Shown here piece by piece: positions 55,847 through 64,000 of a stretch of DNA of 64,000 nucleotides (position 1 is the first letter of the stretch; each line of letters starts with the position of its first letter). Made by a program: the position numbers and the translations under genes. The DNA comes from Arthrinium phaeospermum (taxonomy: Eukaryota > Ascomycota > Sordariomycetes > Amphisphaeriales > Apiosporaceae): the NCBI GenBank assembly GCA_006503535.1, contig QYRS01000008.1:1240001-1304000 (forward strand), written 5' to 3'. The notes beneath the pieces are model-generated. The model saw nothing but the letters and a program-made list of their open reading frames with translations, was not told where the DNA came from and made no database searches.

Positions 55847-57943
55847 CTTGAAATTTGCGAAACGTATATATCCAGTGGACGACGGTAAGGAGGTGACAAC
55901 AACAAGGAGGAGGCACTTTTTGGCCAGTTGTCGGCTACGAGAAGAAAATCACAGGTCGGGACGTCGTAGTACACTGGGGTATCTCGGCCTGATATGTAAG
56001 TAAACAAAACATGCGAGGTCCTGCCACGGCAACAGCAGGTATGAAGAAGGGAGATAGAGTGAGTGAGTGTATGTAAGTGTAAGTAAGAGAAGCCACGCCG
56101 GGGCTGATCAAAGTGAGCTGTCTGACTTGCTGCTCAGCTGTGGCATAATAAACCCGCCGTTGCAATGTGTACACGAGGAATGCGAGGTGGAGGAGCAAGC
56201 GACGGTGAACTTTGAAGATTCCATTCCTGCCCTTTTAACAGCTGGGCCGGCCTTTCCAGCGGCGCGTCGACGCACCACCACCACCCACCCACCCATCCAT
56301 CCATCGGCTTCTGCCGAGTATAGCCACCAGGGAGGTGCCCATCTTGAGACGAGCGCCCAGAATGGGTAGGGGGAACAAAGGAGAAAAAGCCGCTCAAAGA
56401 AAGGACCCCATTCCCAACTGCGCCCCCCGCGAGGAGTCGAGTCGCAGGAAAAGCCTGGATTGGGGCGAGCGGGGGTGTGGTGACGAGCAACGCAGGCCCG
56501 TCCGGACAAAGGGCCGGCCGACTGGAATGCGAGCATCTCGCGAGATGATACGGGGCAATTTTACCCCCCCAATAATAACCCATTCGCAAGCTAATTTGCC
56601 TGGCACCTGAGACGAAGCATTAACCCAGAAATAATCCTGTGCCCTGGGTAAGGGTATGCAAGGTACCCTGCCGTGGCCGCCTAGCCAAGCAAAGGGTCGC
56701 TATCAAGGGCAAACCAGCCTGCCGCTATTCTTCGTCTCTGCCTAGGTAGTCTTCTATTAGCAGCAGAGCAATAAGCGAAGATAGTAATCAGCTGGGGGGC
56801 AAACACCTTAGTCTATCCTCAGTCAGTCCTGGCGACCCCGACAGAGCCGCACCTTTCGGGAAGCCGAAAATGGAACGCATGGTTCGTGCTTACGAGTCTG
56901 ATAAAGAAAGAAGTCGGCCGAGTTCGAGGCATTCGAGGCAACAAAGGATACCTACGCGAGAGAGTCGACGACTCAGAAATGACGAACGACAAAGACGAGC
57001 CTAAGACTAGGGAGGGCGAACAATATCCATACTCACGATGACACCGAGAAACACTTGTTTGTGTAGATCGGTGAGTAAAGCTGGGCAACCCAAGATCCAG
57101 ATCCATTGGTGGACTAGGTAGGCTACGGGAAGGTACAGAAGTGCAACAAACAAATGGACGCCAATGAACACACACCTGGCGTAACCACTTGGGCAACAAG
57201 CAACAACGAGTGACTGCCTAAACTTGATTTTGCAACGGTGTACATTGACGTTTATTTCTTTATTTCATTTGATATTCAGGTGTCTATTTGGTGCACCAAG
57301 TGCGGACAACGGTTCGCCCCAAGGTTTTGAAGATCAGTAATCACCAAAGCCCAGCTTCCTAAGTATAGCACTGCACGCCAATTATAGCGACTCGAGGCCC
57401 TGAAGGAAGCAGGCCCTGGCATTTTATAGACATGCCGATCCCATCCGATCCCTTTCAAATGTATAAGTTGACGATGGTCCAGGCCCTTCCTGTCCTCGAT
57501 TCGACTTTGGCAAAAACTGGCTCGCATCGTAGCAGCCTGAATTCGCATCGCATCGCATTCTGCGTAAACCCGTCATGGCGTCTCACGCGGGACACCACAT
57601 GAGAGCAAAAAACACAAAGACAACCCGCCTGTTCGGCCAGGTCATTTCCCTCCCAATGCTGGAATCCGGATTCGCTTCCTCCCAAAAAAGAACTCCTTTC
57701 CATATGCATCCATGTTGATGTGCTGTATTGTCGTACCCAAAGCCGGCCCTCAGAATAGGCACGCCAGCGCCTCTCAAAGACTTTGTGGTTAAAAAAACCA
57801 AACACCGAAAACTCCGGCCCATGGGGTATATAAGCTCTAATACGCCAGATGAAAAATTTCAGACACATAAGCACACAGCACAGTGGCCGCCGCAAATAAC
57901 AAAACAAAACAAAAGGCCATGGCCATGGCCATCAAAGGAATAA
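55847..57943. other. upstream region of wetA and 3' flank of next gene
   Basis: This contains the wetA promoter at its left end, with the CATTCY cluster at 56177-56529 and a CCACC/CCATC low-complexity stretch at about 56274-56305. No gene supported; the 150-codon ORF at 57455-57907 lacks recognisable content. Confidence 0.5.
56177..56529 (-). promoter_or_regulatory. cluster of five AbaA-type CATTCY motifs upstream of wetA
   Basis: CATTCC or CATTCT occurs at 56177-56182 (minus), 56222-56227 (plus), 56359-56364 (minus), 56409-56414 (plus) and 56524-56529 (minus). AbaA, a TEA/ATTS-domain factor, is known to bind CATTCY and to activate wetA in Aspergillus. Chance would give about one site per kilobase counting both strands. 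Function here is inference from position and density. Confidence 0.5.
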
Positions 57944-59005
57944 TTATGTCGAAGATGCGCCCACCGCCGATGGTGTAGGTGCAGGCGTCGGCTGCGCCTT
58001 GGAGGGTTTCCTGTCCCTCCTCCGCATCCTCGTCTTGTTCGGTTTTAGGTTGGCGCATTGCAGCGCCGTATGCTGGGCGCTGCGGAAACTGAGACCCAGT
58101 TTCTGCACCCGCGTCATGGCACCGGCTCGGCGGTAGCTTAGCAGGCGAACCATGGGCTCGTCGTCCCCCCAATCCTGATCCACCTGGATGGCACGGGTCG
58201 GGTCCGTCATTAGTGTGTCGCCGTCGTGGTTTGTGACCGAAGACGAAGAACAAGACGACGAGGCAGGCGCCCCGGCGAAAAACGACGGCAGGGATGCAGA
58301 GACCGGGGTTGCAGGCTCCGAGTTCTGGACGTTGCACTGGTAGTTGTTGGCGATCATGGTCTCGAGGAGGTTTTCTCGAATCGCCCTCGTATTATTAGCT
58401 TGATTGCCAACCGGTCGCAAAACCGAAGAGCACGGCTGTTGCTGTAATGGTGGCGTCTCAAATTGTTGTTCAAGACTTGGAGGTAAGGAAGAAGTTGATA
58501 AATAAGAATTATGTATTTGATTTGTGTCCGCAGACGAGGGTGGCGACCAAGGTGGCGAGCAGCTGGGTGGTTGATTGCCTATCTGCTGCACTGGCTGCAG
58601 CGGGATATACTGGGCTGATTGCCGGGACGGACTCGAGGAACGTGGGACTATTCTTTGGTCGTAGAACGGGCCCGGCTCGTAGGCAAATATTTGTTGCTGC
58701 GAGCGACGCCATTGGTATTGAGGATCCTCTTGCAATAATGTCTGTCGCCCCAGTTGGCGGGCCAGGCTGTCGACGGTGTCCGGCTCGGTGGCCGTCGTAG
58801 TCGCCTCTTTGCCGGTGGGAGGATTGTTGGCGGCGTAAGCAGCAGCGCTTTGTTGTGTCGCAGCTTCTAAGGAGGGTGGCGGCGGCGGCGGTAGCTCTGC
58901 GTAGACTTCTTTGGGGGACATAGCGGACTCGGGTTCCTCAGTGTCGCGCCTACTACTAGTGTCCGCAACCCCCTTCCGGTCGAAGGTGAAGTTTTCGTCG
59001 AACAT
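57944..59005 (-). CDS. uncharacterised Pro/Ser/Gln-rich fungal protein (353 aa)
   Basis: A single ORF from ATG 59005 (MFDENFTFDRKG) to 57944. The bulk is disordered: a PPPPPP run near 38-43, Gln-rich stretches near 134-200, a Ser/Cys run, and no membrane segment or signal peptide. The C-terminal quarter looks the most constrained: DDEPMVRLLSYRRAGAMTRVQKLGLSFRSAQHTALQCANLKPNKTRMRRRDRK (about 284-336), ending in a basic patch that could direct it to the nucleus. I do not recognise a function. It lies about 2.1 kb upstream of wetA on the same strand. The gene call rests on ORF length, composition and the conserved-looking C-terminus; an upstream intron or a different start cannot be excluded. 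Confidence 0.68.
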   Translation of the reverse strand: MFDENFTFDRKGVADTSSRRDTEEPESAMSPKEVYAELPPPPPPSLEAATQQSAAAYAANNPPTGKEATTTATEPDTVDSLARQLGRQTLLQEDPQYQWRRSQQQIFAYEPGPFYDQRIVPRSSSPSRQSAQYIPLQPVQQIGNQPPSCSPPWSPPSSADTNQIHNSYLSTSSLPPSLEQQFETPPLQQQPCSSVLRPVGNQANNTRAIRENLLETMIANNYQCNVQNSEPATPVSASLPSFFAGAPASSSCSSSSVTNHDGDTLMTDPTRAIQVDQDWGDDEPMVRLLSYRRAGAMTRVQKLGLSFRSAQHTALQCANLKPNKTRMRRRDRKPSKAQPTPAPTPSAVGASST

Positions 59006-62000
59006 ATTGGGGCTGTTGTTCTCTGGGGGGCGCGCAGTACGGTGGCAGAGAGCAGAGCAGCATCAGCAGCGCAACATGCGAGAAAAGGTTGGAAGGTGGT
59101 ATGTAACGAGAGCCAACCCGAATGTCTGGGATGGGGATGGGATGGGGGGAGTCGCCGGGAATTAAGAGGTGGCACAAAACCGCAGTTACTTAAACCAGCG
59201 TTCTGGGAAGAGCTCCGCGCTAATGCAGAGAATGAGCATGGTGCTGGGAAGTAGGTAGCTCTACAGAAGGTACATGGCACTACTTACATACTTCCCAGCT
59301 CTGGGGGGCCTTCTTCGCTGGACTCGCTGGGCTCACTTTCCAGCACGTCCACTGGGTCCAACCGGCCCATATTTCTCATAGCGCCTTGGCCTGTCCCGTC
59401 AAGTCGCTGCCGTCGCTTACAGCAGGCAGATCCAGTACGGGACTATACCGCCGTCCTATGAGTTCAATGTTCTATATGCACCTGACATCAACCGGTATGG
59501 GCATGTACACGAGATGCATCTATGCGCGTACCTCGAGACGATTCCAATACATGTCTCCCAAACCTAAGTAGACGAGGGGATACCACCTGACTAGCGAAAC
59601 GTTGAAGAATCGCTAGACGGGAGTGTGCAAAAGCTTGTTGGTTCCATGTTCCAGTGTGAACCAAGCTCTTGGGTCCAGTTGGGTTCAATGCCATCCGTAA
59701 GGCTGGGCTTGGACTGACTGGCTGATGCTCCAGTGGGAAGAGGCCCCCCCAATAACCACTGCAGGCGCCCGCCACCAATGGTTACGTAGATGCTCCTCAT
59801 CACCGCACCCGACGCTATGGGCCGCTCTATCCTATCGGATCCCGCAAAATACCAATAGCAGTTTCGCAGTCCAGTCCAGTATTGTGAGGCGGATGAAGGT
59901 TGACTCGATACTTCACTTCACCGCTGGGGACGAGGGAGGGGCCCTCATTCCAAAAAGTATGGACATGCAGCCCGTTCAGTTGCATTGGGTTTCGCAGCTG
60001 CTGCTACGTCCAGGGTTACAGCATGCAGCCGAATAACCTAGCTGGCGCCGTGCTGTCTTTTTGTCTTGTCCATTGATGTCGATAGCGGCCAAAAGCCACC
60101 TCATGGAAAACACGTTCTAACGACGCTTTAGCGTGCGATAGAAAGCAATCAAATCACGCCTCCTCTCCTCCCACGCCGCCTCGCCCTTCGCTTAGCACAT
60201 GGTGGTATAATAAGTACATGTAACACAGGCTCCGGCAAATCCACTTGCATGACAGCCAGCACGCCTGACTGGTACCATGATAGGACAGGACAGGTTAAGG
60301 GAAAACCGACACGACAGACCGGACGGATAGAACAAGAAACGATAAATGATACCCAACTCCAAATTCAGGGCCTGCTGCAACCCATCATAGCCCCCCTCCG
60401 GCGCCGAGCTGGGATTGGTACGACTCACTGCTCACTCAACCAAAGTTGCTGTAGGATTTCTGATCAGTCGGCTTTTGGTTGGTTTTTCTGGGGAGGTTCC
60501 TATTCCCTGGGACTTCGGAGTTCCTCCAGAGCAGCCCCCAGCCCAATCATGGACGCCCATTCGCCCTTTAAAGCCGCCGCCGCCAGATCCACCATCACTT
60601 ACCTTATACAGCACCCCACACCACTCTGTCGGGTCGGGCACAGTGTGTTGCGAGTACCGTACCGTACCGTACAGTACATTCATGTTCAGAGTCAATCGTC
60701 AATCCCACACCACGCATTCATTCCCCTTTTATCTCCCACCCCCTCTTGCTCGGTGGGTAAATGTTCATGCTGTCGTCGCTCTAAGTCAAGTTAGCCGGCA
60801 CTTAGTCTGCTGTAACGCATGGCGCGCTCGGATCGGTTGTCATTTGACAGGAGGCTTAGTTGGAGAGCATCTCAGACTTGTGTCGATAGTCTTGCAACTT
60901 AGTCATGCAGAGCGCAGCAAGATCCCTCTTCAGCCAAATCTCTATTGAGCCGGTGCTGCTGCAACACGCGCTGGCCCAGCACGGCGGTCGAAACTAGGCA
61001 AAGTCCAGGCGCCTACCAGTAGCACCGCACAGCACAGCAATAGTGTCGTAACCGAGCAAATATCATTGATAATTCCGCACTAATTCCGCTGTACGGACCT
61101 GTTGCCTCTTTCGCTCAAGTAAAAGCCATCTGCTCTGGGTAGGTGACAAAGCGCTGGGGCTCGCTCGGCCATTGCCAGCACGTAGCCAGGTAGGGGGTAC
61201 GTAGATACCTACAGGCTTACTTTCAAGTGAGACTAAACTCCTTTGACCCATCATCCCGGGTACAGGGTCTGTCGGGGCCTGTATCCTTTCTCCCTGGGCA
61301 GAACCGGGTGCCCAGCCCTGGAGCGCTCATTGGCAACCCAAGGCTATTTTTGCTTCTTGTTCGTTGTGCCACAGGGCCATCCATTGTCATGCAGTCAAAT
61401 CTTCAGTCAATGGAATTGGCGCCGACGAATGCGACTTGTCGGTCCCAAGTCAATGAATGAATGAATGCCGCTTTGCTTCCCTGAGCTCATCCCTCACCCC
61501 TGGCTCGGGTGGACAGCAGGCTCGTACAATCCCAGCTCCCAGGCTCCCAGGCCCAGGCAAGCGAAAGCCATGGATACCAAATCTAGGTCGTTCGTCGGCT
61601 GCCGGCTGCCGATCATCCCACATCCACACATACCTCATGAATCGTTTTCATATAAGACACCTGGGCCATTTCCTTTATTCGCACCCACCTGTTCCTTTTT
61701 ATATGGCCGACAGGCCTCTGGGCATGCTGAGACATCACTGGGAATGCTCCTCGCACTGCAACCAGTTTCGGCCTCGCCAAGCTCTGACGATTGTTGTGAT
61801 GCATATGACCGCTGACTAGGCGAGTCCGCTGCTGCCAACGAACCGGGCTCTTCCCTATCGAAAAACAAAAACAAAAAGAAAAAAGACCAATACGTCATAT
61901 TGAGCCTGGCACCTGGTGCTTGTCTTGTCCCCATGCATCTGTTTCGCTTACGTTGTCAAAGCAGAGCTGAATCTGGCCATGTTAGCTAGATCATATCGAT

Positions 62001-64000
62001 CATATTGCAGTATCATAGGCTGCGCCCTTGGCGAAGGAGGCCATGAAAGCAATTTGACGATGTACAGGCAGGTATTGGTCGAGAGCGGACATTGATCCCG
62101 CTTCGCTGGGGGGGTGTTATTGCACAGGACCGATTGCCCATTGGCACGGCTACGGGGCGCCCGTCCCCCTTTTTTCCCCTACTTAGCCAGATCACTCACT
62201 GGTTACTGCTCGTAGTTTAGCTCAGTTCCTGTCCGTTAAATTCGCCCGAGACGGAATACTACGTACGCACTAGGACGGCCGCTGGCCGCTTTGAAAAACC
62301 TGGGGTTTGGATTTTCATTGGCAGCGGACCAAGTGGGACACGCTTTTTGCAAACCAACCCACTATCTCCGTACACGACTTCGTACCTGCTTGTAGCAGCA
62401 GACGAGAGTTGGTGATTTTTTTGGGCGATGCAGATTACCAGATATAGTGTTAGGTAGCGTAACCACTGTCCCACTCACGATACCCGGTTAGTATACGACT
62501 GCTAGCCCCAGGAGACAGGAGGACGGCGCCTTGGGAGCTTTCACGTGGGTATCCGTATGTAAACGGAGCAAAAGGGCCTTGGTTGTCAATGGTGTTGTGT
62601 TGTTGTGTGTTTTGTTTTTATTCAGACCGGGAACCCAATGCTACCATGTATGTATCAGTTCTTTGACCAGTTCATCTGCGTCGCAGGTGCCCCGACTCGA
62701 GCGCACATGACCCAGGGTTTGATTTGATGAATACTTACGTGCAGGCGGGACTCTGATTTACTGTTGCATTATCGCAACGGTGATCGGCAGACTGTACACC
62801 GACCGCCCGGGACGCCCCCACCGGACGGGGAGGAGGGGCGTTGCTTTGCGTGTGTGTTGCCTTGCGTTGCGTTGCGTTCGTCCACTCGTGATTGGGTTTG
62901 GTTTGGTCCTGGGGCGGGCTGGGTGTTCATGTCACCCACGGCAGTTTGGCCCCAAATTGTGAGACCTTCCTCTCACTCTGCGCTCTGACAAGTTTGCTGC
63001 TTGGGCCCTACGGGGAGGGGAACGTGGCCGCCACTGACACAGGGTCACTTTTCACCGCATCGTGTCAGCGTCTGAGAGCCAACAGACAGACAGCATGGCT
63101 TCATTGAAGGTTACCTTGCCCTCCCAGAAGCAAACAACACCGGATTGACAACCACCCGTAACATCATCTCGGAGTGCACATGAGTCATGTGGTGTCTTGA
63201 CTCGCAGTGCCGACCAGCTGTCGGAGATACTGTACCAGGCATCGCGCCTCGTTGGGCGAAAATCTGATATTCCACGCGAACCTCGGCCGGATCGACCCCA
63301 AAATCGTCGGCGGAAGGGTCGAAGATCCATCCCGGGCGCCAGGGCAGAATGACATATAGTTGCCTATTCTGGCATATGTGAAGACGAAGGAATCCTGGAA
63401 CGACACACCAGACACACACAGCATTACTTGCGGCGTGGAGTCCGGTGAAAGGAACTGGCCCCACTGTGAGTTGGAGGAGGAGCGAGCGAGCAAACCCTAG
63501 CGGGACTTCTCCCGTGCAGATCCGCGACGCCGCGAACTGTCGCTTTTTCGGGTGGAGACCTTCGTTCGAGGTTGATCGACTTGTCATCGATGCACGCTGC
63601 GCACTGCATTCAGTATAAGCCCCTGAGCAACCCTCGACTGCCGAAGCTTGGCCGATGCGACAAGTAGATACTCCAGCCGGTGATGAACTCGGGGGATGCT
63701 ATATGTGACATTGGTGTATAGGCGTGTAGGGCCAAGGCGATGCAGACGTCCCAGTGTGGAAGCATGCAACTCACGATCACATGCCAGCGCAGTCCCCATA
63801 CTGTGGACCACTCACTCTGATACGCGAAGGGGGGTGATCTATGGTCATGCAAGCACTCCAGAGAGGCGTGTTACATATTGTGCCAAACGTCGTAAGGATC
63901 TGTGGTCACAGATGCGCGATGAGAGGTCGATGATTCTGTTGACTACTCGAACATCCTCGGTCTATCCGCCAAGCCAGATGATCAACCCAGACACAGGCAT
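59006..64000. other. 5 kb right-hand end without a supported gene
   Basis: Short ORFs throughout have no recognisable family features. There is a TACCG triple repeat at about 60653-60673 and TTGCG repeats near 62850-62880. The only segment that might be coding is 63185-63609 (minus), listed separately. A gene continuing beyond the right edge could have exons here that I cannot see. Confidence 0.45.
63185..63609 (-). other. possible exon(s) of an unrecognised gene
   Basis: All three minus-strand frames stay open over about 100 codons, and local composition is more GC-rich than the surroundings, which can indicate coding sequence. One frame reads LPWRPGWIFDPSADDFGVDPAEVRVEYQIFAQ and another RFAWNIRFSPNEARCLVQYLRQLVG. 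Candidate splice signals exist (CCAG at about 63381 and 63394), but I could not settle a frame or a start, and I recognise no family. Confidence 0.2.

Noticed and set aside
1..64000. tRNA, rRNA, CRISPR arrays and transposon ends
   Set aside because: I looked for tRNA A/B boxes, long direct or inverted repeats, transposase-like ORFs and spaced repeats, and found none convincing. A covariance-model or repeat-library scan would be decisive.

Overview
This window is a stretch of nuclear chromosome from a filamentous ascomycete (Pezizomycotina, most likely a Sordariomycete; the class is inference from protein flavour, not from a search). The evidence is short GT-AG introns (mostly 50-190 nt), long gene-poor spacers, and lineage-typical genes: the conidiation regulator wetA, the septation kinase sepH, the 2EXR/F-box-like family with the LPxEIRxxIY signature, a fungal GT31 glycosyltransferase and a secreted GH3 beta-glucosidase. 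There is no rRNA, no recognisable tRNA, no CRISPR, no intact transposon and no secondary-metabolite cluster. I assembled exon models by hand from splice signals and frame continuity; none is confirmed by transcripts.

Layout: 1-2.7 kb holds two tandem 2EXR-type paralogs, the first cut by the window edge. 3.7-5.8 kb is glutamine synthetase (minus), whose start codon forms a 3-nt coding exon. A 4 kb spacer follows, then a 715-aa disordered protein (9.7-11.9 kb) and a C2H2-like zinc-finger protein with a repetitive N-terminus (13.2-14.3 kb, minus). A 4.8 kb spacer precedes a compact group at 19.1-25.5 kb: a DUF218/YdcF-like protein, an alpha/beta hydrolase converging on it, dihydrofolate synthetase (FOL3), and an uncharacterised disordered protein starting MGLPLF. 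The 12-exon kinase gene sepH fills 27.6-32.7 kb.

At 33.3-35.8 kb lies a head-to-head pair of small 2EXR paralogs with identical intron positions. Then come a GT31 glycosyltransferase (36.4-38.3 kb, minus), a 4 kb spacer, a NASP/Sim3-type histone chaperone (42.5-44.1 kb), the flippase subunit Cdc50 (45.4-47.0 kb, minus), a MOSC-flavin reductase-ferredoxin fusion (47.9-49.7 kb), the beta-glucosidase (50.5-53.0 kb), wetA (54.0-55.8 kb, minus) and an uncharacterised proline/serine/glutamine-rich protein (57.9-59.0 kb, minus). The last 5 kb has no gene I can support.

Most genes are unrelated housekeeping or growth functions (nitrogen assimilation, folate, septation, lipid asymmetry, histone supply, glycosylation), so no single pathway is encoded. 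The most interesting signals are a cluster of five CATTCY (AbaA-type) motifs upstream of wetA, the divergent 2EXR pair, a recurrent TACGGAGTA motif confined to spacers, the in-frame minisatellite in the zinc-finger gene, and several uncharacterised proteins. I found no convincing evidence of an entirely new biological system.
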